Source: Carya illinoinensis (taxonomy: Eukaryota; Streptophyta; Magnoliopsida; Fagales; Juglandaceae). Taken from it: a DNA stretch of 64,000 bases. The stretch is taken from positions 32,915,001 to 32,979,000 of the forward strand of contig NC_056755.1 in the NCBI RefSeq assembly GCF_018687715.1. The letters run 5' to 3'. This document shows, piece after piece, positions 49,236-61,813 of the stretch. A program made the position numbers and the translations under genes. The notes beneath the pieces are model-generated. The model saw only the letters and a program-made list of their open reading frames with translations. It did not search any database and was not told where the DNA came from. Within the stretch, counting starts at the first letter, position 1. The number at the start of each line of letters is the position of its first letter.

Positions 49236-50440
49236 GTGTTACAATAATTAAAAATACAATTTCACATGTTAGGGATAGGGATCATCACCCATTCAAACAT
49301 TAAATCAGGCCTCATTCACGTGTTACAATAATTAAAAATGAATCTAAGATAGACAATATGCAAAAAATTCATAGATCTAATCTTTGATAAAAACTAATCA
49401 TGAGCAAATGAAGATAAGGGTTCATCATCAATTAGGTAGCATGATCCAAAATCAAGCATTACAATTGGCTTGATCTTTTTGCACTTATGATTTATGTTTC
49501 ATTCCACAACGCTGTGGTTTAAGGCTGAAAATGGTGTTTCATTGGTGTCTAACTAGATAATTGTCTAACTGTCAATTCAGCCAAGAAATCCAAACATAAT
49601 AGAGCATTGCCTGTCAATGTTAAGATTTAGCAACCTAACCATTAAAGACATGGGGATTGAATTTATATCATAAGGCTTTTAAAAGCCCCTAATGTTGTAC
49701 CACATAAGCAAAAAGGACCAATACACATATTTCGTCATGATTCAGCGCTACAGAATTAATGATACACCCACATTTCAGTTTTGATATATCGACACATTTT
49801 CCATAGGCTAAATTGAAATTACGAAGTGCATAGATATAAAAATGAAGTCTGGAAATGATTTAGCTATGTTTGAAGAACAACAAAACCACTAACAAGGATC
49901 AATTCTACAATACATTTGCTGAAGAAGACAATAAAAACATAGATGACATTGGTAAAACAAATCATACACCCGAAAATGACAAACTTATAATCTCTATTTT
50001 CAGTGAAAATAAAAATAAAAGGTGCAAATAGCCAGCCTCTTAATGGTTTTACTATCTTCTGGCGAGAAAATTTATCTCGCCTTCACTCTCTCCCTTCTTA
50101 ACAACCCCTCTCAATTTCAAGGTTTGGGTATTGGATTCAACAATTTGGTCCCTGTTTTCTGGACCCTACATCCAGAGTTGAAGCCTACCACCACCGAGCA
50201 ACATACTTTATGGTAGTTTTCTTCTTCTACATCCAGAAGTAATATCCAGCTGTGAGAATTGAAACAATCCAACAACAGTTAAGTTCGAACTAAGCCTATT
50301 GTGAGAAGAACATCACTGCACTGGGTTCAGGGGTATGGAAAAGAATTAAGATGCAACAACTTCTCACTTAAACAGGTCAGCACACAACATAATTGATATA
50401 GAAAGCTACTTGTTCTTCTTAATTTCTAGAACGGTCTTAC

Positions 50441-50505
<65 letters not shown>

Positions 50506-51640
50506 AAGATTATAGTAAGGAAGACAACAATAGATCAGATTTCAGAATAGCTACATGACTAACATGCCTCAGGTACACAATAATGCATAAATCAACAAAG
50601 TATGACATTTATCAGTGTAAAATAGATACACATGTTCAAGATTGTGATTCAGTAGCCGATAGAAATAACATGTTGTGGTCAAAAAGAAATTTTTGCAGAG
50701 CTTTTCATACTTTCCCAAGTTCTCTTTGTCACTGGTGTAGCCCTAAATAGAAAATAAAATGGAACTCAATATCGAAAAAATAGAAGCATAGAGAAAAAAA
50801 AACAATGCCAAATAATACACTACCCAAATAAACATAACACAAAGGTTTCAATGCAAACAATAACCAACTAATTTCCAATGAAAAAATACGTCATAAGTGC
50901 AAAAACTTTGGTCAAATACTGAAAAATATAAGACTGAGATACATATCAAGTTCATGTATACAAACGAGTAATACCTCAGTATGTGTATTTTCTTTTTTTT
51001 CTTTTTTTTTTGCCCATTTATGTACTAACTTGAGTATTGTTCTAAAAATGAAAAACTTAGTATCAATGACTAATACGTCAAATGTCTCAAAAAGTTGGGT
51101 TGGTTCCCAAGGAAATAAAAATGAAAGTAAATAGAAGAACTTTAAAATTAAAACTCAGGCATTTTTTTTACCAACCTTCTAGAAAATGCAAATAACCGTG
51201 CGTCCACCAAACGAGAAATATCCAAACTGTGCAAGACAATAAAATGACAATCAGAAAACCAAGATGATAAACTTCAGACACAGCTTAAAAAAAATGGTGA
51301 ACATGAAAGGGGAGAAGACCCATGAATTATGAGATTGATAGAAGATTGTGACCAAACATGGATATCAGGGAAATGCCTTGGCAGCCACCCAATTCATCAT
51401 GTTCAATTCAAATTTTCAGAGCTTGAGAATAACAAGTTCTGAGGGAAATGAAACCAACATTACAAGGGCGTGACCAAACTTGAGACCAAATAGAGCCAAA
51501 AAAGTGCCACACTGCTCATAAGAAAGTAATTCACAAGGCAATGCTACAGACTATACATGAGAGAAACTTAAGTAGGACGTGATTTTATCATCATAAATGA
51601 GAGAATATTTAAAAAATTTCAATGACAGATGATTGCATTG
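49236..51640. other. Non-coding DNA, no gene recognised
   Basis: Intron-like, AT-rich DNA with no recognised exon. It may be the interior of the putative element that carries the decarboxylase fragment. Confidence 0.45.
50443..50501. repeat. (GA)n microsatellite
   Basis: About 29 uninterrupted GA units. Confidence 0.95.
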
Positions 51641-51646
51641 ACAAAC

Positions 51647-51940
51647 CTTTCCAAAATCCATGGTTGAAATAACTGATACCACTCGGTTATTCTCAGCGAA
51701 GACATTACAATACTTGATATTCACAGTACAATGTAAATAAGGAAAGGTTTCAAGAAATACCTGGGATGCCAAACGAAATATCACTAAGGCTCCATCAATA
51801 AAAGAACCGAAAGATACATCTTATCCCAAAAGGCCTTGAATTGAAAAACTCAACAAATTTCGGTATATGTTTACCAGATTCAGCAAAATTCATTTTCTTC
51901 CCCTGCTTTTTAGATATGCTCTGTAAGAGCACCTTTGCCC
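51647..51940 (-). pseudogene. Phosphatidylserine decarboxylase gene fragment (probably captured)
   Basis: After an AG acceptor at 51941 the - strand reads KVLLQSISKKQGKKMN, ESGKHIPKFVEFF and then, in a shifted frame, FIDGALVIFRLASQ, IKYCNVFAENNRVVSVIST and DFGK before a GT donor at 51646. These are consecutive landmarks of the catalytic region of plant PSD2/PSD3-type phosphatidylserine decarboxylases, which make phosphatidylethanolamine. The stretch between FVEFF and FIDGALV (normally well over 60 residues) and the HRFH part are missing. The LGST-type self-cleavage site of the C-terminus is not present. No further PSD exons were found on either side, so it is an isolated non-functional fragment. 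Confidence 0.75.
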
Positions 51941-51949
51941 CTGTGAACA

Positions 51950-52312
51950 AATGACGCTTCAAGGTAATTCGCAAACAACTAATATTTTTATGATAGAAAA
52001 AGTGAAAAAGTCGAGAAAAACTAGAAAGGCGGAAGGGGAGGGCATGACAGGGTAATGGCGGTGGCTAGGGTTTAGCACCCAAAAGCTTTGGGCTTCAAGA
52101 TCTAGAATATGTAGGAAGGAAAGAGACAGATTGAGGAGACGAAGAGGCTTATTGGCGTAAGGTGGCGGAGGTAACCAGTGTGAGGCTTTGGTGGCGGCAG
52201 ATCCAAACCATTTCGGCAACAAATTTCAAACGAAACATAGGAGGTTAAAGCATCACCTTCAGAAGTTCCATCTCCTCCTTGGTCTGAAAGAATCCTGACA
52301 TTCTCCACATCG
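51950..52312 (-). other. Exon-like stretch, unidentified
   Basis: Less AT-rich than its surroundings. On the - strand a short frame starts MWRMSGFFQTKEEMELLK near 52309 and stops soon after. It could be a first exon joined to the decarboxylase fragment or part of another captured gene. I do not recognise it. Confidence 0.35.
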
Positions 52313-52317
52313 ATGGT

Positions 52318-52880
52318 CGCGAAGGTAACCAGCGATTTTAAACCAGAAAACCGGTCCTGTTTTGAACCGGTTGGATCTGGAACCGGTTGTATGATTTTAA
52401 AATCGGATAAAATCGGTTTGGTTCGGATTTTACAATTTTCGACATCGGGCCGGACCGGACCTGTTAGTATTTATATATATATAAAATTAATTTTGAATAT
52501 TATATTAAATATTATATATATAATTTTTATTATAATACATAAAATTATATATAAAATAATTTTATATTATAATTTACAACATAAAATTATAATATTAAAC
52601 ATGAACATTTATTTAATCATATATTATTAATATAAAATATATATAATTAATAAAATATATATATTAATTACATTTTTAGGCCTAATAAATTTTTAATTTT
52701 TTTGAATCCTTTCGATAAATATATATATCCTAGATAATATATAATAAAATTATAATAAAATTTCAGGTAATATATAATAAAAGGTAGTAGAACCAGCCAA
52801 TTGTATATACAAAAGATAAAAAATGATAAAATAGATTTTATTGAAAATATAATACTTATGAAGAGATTAATTCTCAAAAA
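52318..52880. repeat. AACCGG-type repeat with AT-rich continuation
   Basis: AACCAG, AAAACCGGTCC, GAACCGGTTGG and GGCCGGACCGGACC motifs within 52318-52470 resemble the arms of the element at 26313-26960. About 400 bp of nearly pure A+T follow, as in that element's middle. The second arm is not evident. Confidence 0.5.
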
Positions 52881-53461
52881 AATTGAGAACTGTTGACATG
52901 AAAAGAAGCTTAGATTATAAGAGATGAAATTTGGAGAGTTGAAAAAGCAAGAGAGGGAACGGGAATGGCTTAGATAATTTCTTAATGCCTTTCTTAAATA
53001 TAGACTCCCTTTTTATATATATGCATGTACATTAGAGATAGACACTAAAACAGTAGACTGACATTAGCATAGTAGACTGACTGGCACTAGTATAGTAGGC
53101 TGATATTAGCTATAAGGTCTATACGTATGCTTTATCTTCCTTTTCTACAGTAATTAACCGTAATATGTAATGTAGACAAAGTCTTTTATCTTTTAATTAG
53201 TTGCTAACTTGCAGATAATCATTCATCTGATCTTGAATAATAATCTGACATGTAGTTCTGACAGTAAATAATAATAAATGTAGTTGAACAATACTCTGAT
53301 AGTGGTTGAACAATACTCTGATGGACGCAATCGTTTATCTTATCCTTCAAGGTGATAATATTTTTGATAATTTTATCCTGTTTTTACATAATTTGAAAAT
53401 CATAATCAGAGAGTTTCAAATCAAATAGATCTTGAGAATCCATTCAATGGGATAGATAATT
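52881..53461. other. Intergenic DNA, no gene
   Basis: Contains short direct repeats (CAGTAGACTGACATTAGCAT and variants, 53050-53110; GAACAATACTCTGAT twice near 53290-53325). Nothing else is recognised. Confidence 0.55.
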
Positions 53462-54250
53462 TTAAAATGGGAAGGCCTGTTGGGAAGGAGAGGCCCGTTG
53501 ATAATTTTGAGTAGGAGAGGCATGTTGGAAAGGAGAGGCCTGATTAATTAGTGATGCTGTTGCTGTTTTTTGTAATGGAGATAATCTGATTTGTTGTTGA
53601 GGGTTTTCTTCATCGTTACTGTCTGAGACCTGTGACATCGCTTCAACCAGTTTTTTCAAATCCTTTTTGCTGGTAATTGATGCTAATTGTGCCTGAAATC
53701 TACTTTTTTGGACTAAAACTTTTGAGAATATTTTTATAACATGATTATAATTGTACTTTTCCCACCATTTCATAGAAACTTTGCTAGCCAAGAACATAAT
53801 GTTTTTTAGAGAGAGATGCGGTTTAATAACATATTCTCATTTCATGATCCAATTTAATTTTGTTTTAAGAAAGAAAAGAATAAGTGGTGGACAATGTGAT
53901 AGGGAATGTGGATAATCATTCTGTAGTGTAAAAATTTGGAGGCTTTCTTAGAGAGGAATGGGAACAATGAAAGATTTAAGTCCAAATTGATCCCACCGTA
54001 GCAGAAACCATCTTGGAAGAGTTTTAATTTTCTGTAATTTGTCAAAATGAAGGAATCAGGAATGGCACAAATTTTTATTTTGTCTTAAAAATATTTTTAT
54101 CCATACCTGTTAGTAATCATAATAATCAAAATATGGTAGATCATAGGGTTGAGAAAATCTTCTATTCAAATAAGGGCTTTTTTTCCACTGTTCTAAAGTA
54201 AGAAGTTGTTTAATAGTAATTTTATGAAAAACAATAATCGGAGATGCAAG
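53462..54250 (-). pseudogene. Retroelement/pararetrovirus-like polyprotein N-part, broken
   Basis: The - strand has pieces in several frames: TIKQLLTLEQWKKSPYLNRR near 54200, HFDKLQKIKTLPRWFLLRWD near 54010, then an open frame of 111 codons ending at 53462 with SMKWWEKYNYNHV, a Lys-rich segment, and a Gln/Pro/Ser-rich tail (QQQIRLSPLQK). The W-rich PRWFxxRW and MKWWxKYN signatures recall capsid-side proteins of plant retroelements or endogenous caulimovirus-like sequences. Assignment is by pattern memory only. No RT or protease is attached, and stops and shifts are present. The young gypsy element begins six bases beyond its visible upstream end. Confidence 0.4.
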
Positions 54251-54256
54251 TGAGGA

Positions 54257-56696
54257 TGTGACGCCCCCAAATCCCCACACCCAAACATGGGGAAATCGAG
54301 ACGTCCGGATGGTGACAACCCGGATCACCATCCTTTCGTCGGGTGCCAAGTGTGTGTAAGAGCAACAAAGTGCACAAGATAAACGCAGCGAAAAGCAAGT
54401 CAATAACTAAGTACCAGAATTTTTTCTTAACGTAATACAAGCTGTTTAAAACATACATAAATAAAATATTACAAAAACACAAATACAGGTTTAAAAGCAA
54501 ATAAAAAGCATAGCATCAGCAACCCGGCGGAGCCGCATCCTCGGGCTCAGCCTCCTCCTCCTCGTCCTCGAACTCTGCACCAAAAGCTACGGAACCAAAA
54601 ATGGTTCCGCAGGTAAGTATAACCCAAACACTACCAGATAAAAACACATATGACTCAAACAACATCCATGCAAGAACAACCAAAACACATGCCCCGCAAA
54701 ACCACAATTTCCACGCACGCCAAAAAAACCCATATGGCCCACAAAACATCCAAGAAGTCAAACCTCGCCATTATCCCCGATAATGGCCCAAACCACCATT
54801 TTCCCAGAAAATGGATCATAACCGAAAACCATACCACACCCACTCTGTATGCACCATGATCTCCCCTAGGGATCATCCGCACACCCTGGCTCAGTGCCAC
54901 ACCTTAGAGAACGGCTACGCGTGCGACACCTAAACAAGTGATGCCCAGACTCACGTCACACGCGCGAACCATCTGGGCCATCCTCTAGCCCTCGCCAGCG
55001 AAAGGCCACGGAGACGGTGAGTAGGGCGATGCCCGGTTCCGCGCCCGGCGCGTTCGTAGCCAAGCATCCCCTAGCCCCGCTCCCGTCATCGCTCTCGACA
55101 ACTCAGGGGACGTCACTCAGTATTAACCACTCCCGAGTGACCAGAGGAGTTCCGATTTATGCATACACTATGATCTCCCCTAGGGATCATCCGTATACAT
55201 GGCTCTGTACCACACCGCAGGTAACGACTCCGCATGTGGCACCTAAACGAGTGATGCCCAGACTCACGACACAAGCGCGAACCATCTGGGCCATCCTCTA
55301 GTCCCCGCCACTAGAAGGACCACGGAGTCGACACGACATCGTCACCCTATCGTGCGATCCGGTCGTCGCCCTGCGACAACCCAGGGGATGTCACTCAGTA
55401 TTATCCGCTCCCGAGTGACCAGAGGAGCTCCACCGTGATAATAACCCATCCCGGCTTGGGCTCGTGAGACACATGCAACCAAAGACCAAAAACGCCGATA
55501 AACATGAAACACTCAAATAAAATAAAAAAGCACATGTACGAAAATAAAATGCATAAATATCCAATATGCAACGTACGCCGCACGGCACAACCAAAACAAC
55601 CAACACAACCAACCAAACAAACACTCCGTCCTCAATCCATCCGACCCCCGAAACTCCTCGGACTCAGTCCGGAATCAACAACCAACAACAGATAAATAAT
55701 TGAAAGAGCAATATATATTAAAATCTGAAAATAGGGTTTGGAAAATACTTACAGCGCTATATGGCAATTTTAGAAAACAAGCGGCGTTGCAAACGGCGGA
55801 AAAACAGCAACGTCACAGTGAAAATTCACTGTGGCCGTGGGTCCGAAAAACCCACTTTTGAACGGGGAAAAACTAGGACACGAGATTGATGGGGGGTGGT
55901 CAAGGGATGGTTGTGAAGCTAATGGAAGTGACGGACGGCCGTGGGTGGAGGCGGAATGGCCGGAAATGGCCAAAAAGAGCAAATCGGAAAATAAGCTCGT
56001 GGGAGCTGCTCCGGTGGTCGTTGGAGGCCGGAAATGGGTGGGTTAGGACGGCAAGGGACCGGTGATAAAGTGGTGAAGAAATGGTGGCCGGAGGTGGAGC
56101 GACGGCGGCGGATCGGAGTGAAATCCGTGGAGGCTTGTTGGGCTTTTTCCGGCCAAATGGCCGGCCGGTTGGGGGTGGTTTTCGGTGGGGAGGCGCACCG
56201 GATGGAGGAGAAGAGAATGGGACCGGTGGGGGTCCGGTTGGTGGCCGGACGGCGTTGGGCTGGAGGAGAGAGAGAGACGACGCGGGGGAGAGGGAGGAGA
56301 GAGAGAGCTCGGGGGGGGAAACCGATCGGGGAGAGAGAAAAAGAGAGAAAAAAAAAGAAAAGAAAAGAAAAAAAAAGAAAGAAGAAGAAAAAAGAAAAGA
56401 AAAAAAGAAAAAGAAAGAAAAAAAAGAAAAAAAAAAAAAGGAAAAAGAAAAAGAAATGAAAAAGGGAAAAGATGTAGGGAAAAGATGAGGTCCAATCCTC
56501 ATTTCGGGAAGCAAAACTAACCCGCCAAAAAGATTAAAAACCACAAAACAACTAAATAAAACACAACATCAAATAAACTAAATTAAATTGAAAACCAATT
56601 TTAAAAACGCGAATAAATTAAAATAAATAGCTAATATATTAATTAAAATAAAAACAAATATTTCAGCGAAAATACACTCAAAAACAGGTCATCACA
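54257..56696 (-). repeat. 3' LTR, 2,440 bp
   Basis: Bounded by TGTGACGCCCCC and GGTCATCACA, a TGTGA/TCACA inverted end. Inside is a long A/G-rich tract at 56330-56465 (CT-rich on the element strand), which creates spurious Lys/Glu- or Phe/Ser-rich open frames. It also contains hairpin-like and duplicated blocks around 54850-55440, where CATGATCTCCCCTAGGGATCA and GAGTGATGCCCAGACTCACG each occur twice. Confidence 0.95.
54860..55440. repeat. Internal duplication within the LTR
   Basis: Two related blocks of about 290-300 bp follow each other. Each runs from ATGATCTCCCCTAGGGATCATC through CACCTAAAC(A/G)AGTGATGCCCAG, ACCATCTGGGCCATCCTCTAG and TGTCACTCAGTATTA to CCGAGTGACCAGAGGAG. The same pair is present in the right LTR. 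Confidence 0.8.
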
Positions 56697-56709
56697 TCCT
56701 CCCCTCCTT
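56697..56709 (-). other. Polypurine tract
   Basis: Read on the element strand, AAGGAGGGGAGGA immediately precedes the TGTGATGACC start of the 3' LTR. Confidence 0.85.
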
Positions 56710-56815
56710 AAAAACAATTTCGTCCTCGAAATTGCAAGATCACCACCAACTTAAACCAAGCCACACAAACGTACATAAACCAACTGTGATAAAAAAAACA
56801 AGATACATACCTTCT

Positions 56816-59800
56816 TCATTCAAACAAATATGGGTACTGCTCCCTCATGTCCGCTACTCGCTCCCCAGAGAAGTCTTGTGCTAACGGATCTCCCCAAGCC
56901 ACTTTAACCAACGGTATCGTCTTGGACCTCAACTGTTGCTCCTTCCAATCCATGATCTGCGACAGAACAACTTCATAAGTGAGATCCGGTTGTAACTGAA
57001 TACTCGCTGGGTCGACGAAGCGTGGCTCTTGCTGTCCAAAGCTCTTCTTCAGGGATGATACGTGGAAGACATCATGAACATCCCCAAAATAATCCGGCAA
57101 AGCAACTCTATAGGCAACGGACCCTACTCTCTCCAGAATCTGAAAAGGGCCGACATACCTCGGATCTAGCTTCCTCTTCTTACCAAAACGCTTAACACCT
57201 CTCATGGGAGAGACTTTAAGGTACACCCAATCACCAACTTCAAATGACAATTCTCTCCTCCTAGTATCAGCGTAGCTTTTTTGGCAACTCTGAGCTGCCG
57301 CCATTTTATCTCTGATGATCCGGATTTGGCTTTGCATCTCTTGAATTATTTCGGGTCCAATAATTCTACTCTCCCCAACTTCATCCCAACACAAAGGCGA
57401 CCTGCACTTTCTCCCATAAAGAGCTTCATAGGGAGCCATCTCAATGGTCGCATGGAAGCTATTATTGTAGGCAAACTCAATGAGCGGCAAATGGTTTTCC
57501 CAACTCCCTTGGAATTCCATGACACACGCTCGCAGCATGTCTTCCAGAGTCTGAATGGTGCGTTCTGACTGGCCGTCTGTCTGCGGGTGATAAGCAGTAC
57601 TGAACTTCAATTTAGTACCCAAAGCTGCCTGCAAACTCTTCCAGAACTGCGATGTGAACCTCGGGTCCCGATCCGACACTATACTCTTTGGTATGCCGTG
57701 TAGCCGCACTATCTCCTTGACATACAAACGGGTCAACTTACCCAAAGAGTCGGTGTTATTAACAGGCAGAAAATGAGCACTCTTCGTTAACCGGTCCACA
57801 ATCACCCAAACAGAATTCTTCCCACTAGGCGTTCTCGGCAAACCCACAACAAAGTCCATCGTGATGTCATCCCATTTCCACTCAGGAATAGGGAGGGGTT
57901 GGAGCATACCTGCAGGTCTCTGATGTTCGGCCTTTACCTGTCGGCATGTGTGGCATTTCTCCACATGTAAGGCGATGTCTTTCTTCATTCCATCCCACCA
58001 GTAATTCTTCTTCAAGTCCCGATACATTTTTGTACTGCCGGGATGAACTGAATAAGGGGCCGCATGAGCTTCCGCCATGATCCGTTCTTTGAAATCTGAG
58101 TCCTTTGGGACCACTCTGCGATCTCAGAACCGAAGTATCCCATCATTATCCATGCTATAATGCAACGGCCCTCGGGACTTTCTGACTCTTTTCCTGATGA
58201 TCAGCAGCTTCGGATCCTTCCTTTGGAGAGTCTTCAATTCTTCAAAATCAGCTACCCGTATATCCAAAACTGAAGATAAAATCTCTACCTGCTGCGAACT
58301 CTCTATAAGGAGCCTTCTCATTCCACAAAGCAACGAATCCACTTCCGACGGCTCAGCTTCGTCTTCCAAATGTGACTTCCGGCTCAAAGCATCAGCAACT
58401 ATATTAGCCTTCCCCGGGTGGTACTTGATCTCACACTGATAGTCACTGATTAGCTCCAGCCACCGCCTTTGCCTCATATTCAGGTTTTTCTGGGAAAACA
58501 AATGCTTCAAACTCTTGTGGTCAGTAAATACCTCACAAGCTTCCCCATACAAGAAATGCCGCCAGATCTTGAGTGCAAAAACAATCGCCAATTCTAGATC
58601 GTGCGTCGGGTAATTCTTTTCATGGTCCTTTAGCTGACGAGATGCATAGGCTACAACCCGTCCTTCCTGCATAAGGACACAACCCAACCCAAACTTGGAC
58701 GCATCGCTGAAGACTACGAAAGGCTTATGCGGTTCTGGGAGTGCTAACACTGGTGTCGTCGTCAACCGGTTCTTTAATTCCTGGAAGCTTCTCTCACATT
58801 TATCTGACCACACAAATTCTGTATTCTTCCGAGTCAAGGCTGTGAGAGGTCCGGATAGGCGAGCAAAACCTTCAACAAATCTTCGGTAGTATCCGGCAAG
58901 CCCCAAGAAACTCCGGATCTCGCGCACTGTAGTCGGGCGTGGCCATGACAAGATGGCTTCTACTTTACTGGGATCAACAGCTACTCCGTCTCGGGAAATA
59001 ACATGCCCAAGAAATTTAACTTCTTCCAACCAGAATTCACACTTGCTGAGCTTGGCGTAAAGTTGGTGTTCTCTCAATTTCTCAAGTACCAGACTAAGAT
59101 GATACACATGCTCTTCAATATCTCGGGAATAAATCAGTATATCATCAATAAATACTACCACGAAGGAATCCAGATAAGGTTGGAACACCCGATTCATTAA
59201 ATCCATGAAAGCAGCAGGAGCATTAGCTAGCCCAAACGGCATCACCTTAAATTCATAGTGTCCATACCTCGACCTGAAGGCAGTTTTTGGCACATCCTGC
59301 TCTCTGATTCTCAGCTGGTAGTATCCCGACCTCAGATCAATTTTAGAGAACACCGCTGCTCCCTGAAGCTGGTCAAATAAATCATTTATCCGCGGGAGAG
59401 GATATTTATTTTTGATGGTCACCTTGTTCAACTCCCGATAGTCAATGCACATACGAAGGGTTCCATCTTTCTTTTTAACAAATAAAACTGGAGCACCCCA
59501 CGGCGATGTACTAGGCTGAATAAACCCCTTCTCTACTAATTCTTGCAACTGAGTCTTCAACTCTTTCAATTCAGCCGGTGCCATGCGGTAAGGAGCCTTA
59601 TGCACAGGAGCCGCTCCAGGTTCCAAGTCTATAACAAACTCCATCTCTCGCACGGGGGGTAGTCCGGGCAAGTCATCCACAAACACATCGGGGAACTCTT
59701 CCACAACTGGAATGTCTGCCAAGGACTTCTTCTCAGACGGCGTGGACACCATCTGAACCAAGAATGCATCCGCTCCCCATGCAATCTCTCTTCTTGCCTG

Positions 59801-61530
59801 TATCGCCGATATAATCATCGGCTTTTCTTTTAATCTACTCCCCACAAATTCCAGACAATCACCATCCGGAAGCTGAAAGCTAATTGTCCGACTTCTGTAA
59901 TTAATAGTCGCAGAATATCGGTATAGCCAATCCATCCCGAGGATGATATCAAAACCCAACAGCTTGAATACCACCAGATCAGCATCCAAAAACCTTCCCT
60001 CAAAATTTAACCGGCATCCCAAAGCAACCTTGGAACACCACACCATCTCACCATCGGGTAGAGCCACTACCATAGCCTTCGGCAACGGTTCCGTGACCAC
60101 GTTACACACCCGAGCAAACGTGGAAGACACAAACGATTGTGAAGCACCGGAATCAAACAAAGTACAAGCATAAAACTCATACAAACGAACTCTTCCTGAA
60201 CCAAACACACAACCCATGAAATCCAAAAAAACAAAGAAAGAACCAAAAGCACCAAAAATTAAATCCAACTTAAAATTAATGTAATCCATACCTGTGATTA
60301 TTCCAGCATCATGGGTCGCTGGTGCCTCATCATCCACCTCTCCGGGTGTGACAGCATAAACCCGAGCTTGCACTGTTTGCCTCGGGTTGGTCCTTCCACC
60401 GCGCCTACCTCCACGGCTTCCTTGGGCTATTCGTGTACATTCTCGAGCAATGTGACCCTGCTGGCCACAACTATAACATCGAACCCCACCAGAAGAGCAC
60501 TCACCCACATGGGCTCTATTACAAACTCCGCAAACAGGTACACGTCCTCCCATGCGAACACTTGAGGATGCTTGCGGTCGAGTCCCGGTCCGCTGAACAA
60601 ACTTCTGAGGCGAACCCGAGCTGCTTCCTTCACCAGAAAAACTCCGCCTCTTTTGCCTTGGAGGGGAGCCCATACTCAGATTATTTTCCCGCTCTATAAG
60701 GGTGGCCACATCCACTAACTCCTGAAAAGTGGATATCCGATGGCTGACCACCAAACGGCGTATATCAGGGCGTAGTCCCTCCTGAAAACGCTCAGCTCGC
60801 AACTCCTCTGTGGCAACAAGGTGAGGAGCAAATCGCTCAAGTTCTATGAACCTCCGGGCGTATTGTTCCACTATTGCGCCCCCTTGGACCAGATTGGAGA
60901 ACTCTCTTGCCTTTTGCTTTCTCACCGATGCGGGAAAGAAGCGGTCATTAAACTCCTTCTTGAAACGCTGCCAGGTCACCGCAGCGAAAGATCCCAATTC
61001 AGATTCCAGCATCACCCTCCTGGTATCCCACCAATCAGAAGCGATACCCTGCAAAAGATAGCTGGCGTAGAGTACTTGCTGAGCTTCAGTGCATCCACAT
61101 ACCTCAAAGGTTTTCTCCAGATCTTTGATCCATTTTCCAGCCTGAAGAGGATCCTCATTTCCAGTAAAGTGTGGAGTCCGATGTGCTAGGAAGCGCTCAT
61201 AGGTGCATCCGGCTTGCACCATGCTACTGGACCCTCCTAGATACATCCAAGGTCCTCCTTGATATGGCCAAGGACCCCCTGGTTGTGGCCAATACACTCC
61301 TTGTGGCGGACAAGGCCCTCCTGGTGGTGGACAAGGCCTCCTTGTGGTGGCCAAGGACCCCCTTGTTGTGGCCAAGGTCCTTGTGGTGGCCAAGGCCCTG
61401 TCTGTTGCGGCCTAACATTCTGTTGCATAAACTCCGTCATCTGCCGTATTGCTTCGGCTATGGAGTCATCTCTGGAGGTATTGTCCTGAGGTTCCTGAGT
61501 ATTTTTCCTTGGTCTTCCTGGTCTTCCCAT
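56816..61530 (-). pseudogene. Gag-Pol polyprotein, near-intact, two lesions
   Basis: ATG at 61530 (MGRPGRPRKN), then a Gly-Pro-Trp-Gln repeat region. One base appears lost near 61336, shifting the frame. From there a 1,089-codon frame holds retrotransposon gag ([27 protein letters not shown]), a CCHC knuckle ([14 protein letters not shown]), aspartic protease ([11 protein letters not shown]), reverse transcriptase with the FIDD box, and RNase H to [12 protein letters not shown] at 58124-58126 splits off the integrase: the HHCC region (HPGSTKMYRDLKKNYWW, CHTC), the DDE core (MDFVVG, SDRDPRFTSQFW, QSERTIQ) and a chromodomain-like end (IMDWKEQQLRSKTIPLVKVA) stopping at 56816. Domain order and ends fit the Tekay chromovirus clade. 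A 96-nt intron-like block lies between gag and protease. Confidence 0.95.
60196..60291 (-). other. Intron-like 96-nt insert between gag and protease
   Basis: On the element strand the segment begins GTATGG and ends GGTTCAG, is T-rich, and has a pyrimidine-rich 3' part. Its length divides by three and it has no stop. The protein before it reads DAGIITG and after it [18 protein letters not shown]. The segment translates as a hydrophobic Phe-rich stretch foreign to this junction in related elements. It behaves like an intron, or a fixed in-frame insertion. Confidence 0.6.
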
Positions 61531-61800
61531 TTTCCTGTCACAACACCACTCTTGACCCTCTTTTAAGAAAACAAAAAAAAAAAACCATCATAAAACCAAC
61601 GAAACAAAACAACACAACACGACAAGAAACAAAAGAAACCGGCATGTTAAAACATAACTAAATAAAATAAAAACAAGCAAACAAGCACAAACAAATAAAA
61701 CAAATAAAACAACTATACTTAACATAATTTTTAAAACACAACCTTTAAAAACATTCTGGTACCACCTACGGGACATGTGGTTTTACCCAGAGCCAAACCG
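61531..61800 (-). other. Untranslated leader of the gypsy element
   Basis: A-rich on the + strand, between the PBS and the gag ATG; no coding sense. Confidence 0.7.
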
Positions 61801-61801
61801 C

Positions 61802-61813
61802 TCTGATACCACC
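61802..61813 (-). other. Primer binding site, initiator Met-tRNA
   Basis: On the element strand GGTGGTATCAGAGCGG follows the LTR end. TGGTATCAGAGC is the complement of the 3' end of plant initiator methionine tRNA. Confidence 0.93.

Noticed and set aside
55900..56544. Several open frames of 100-214 codons, Lys/Glu- or Phe/Ser-rich, in the LTR
   Set aside because: They come from the purine-rich tract and repeat exactly in the right LTR; there is no protein-like composition.
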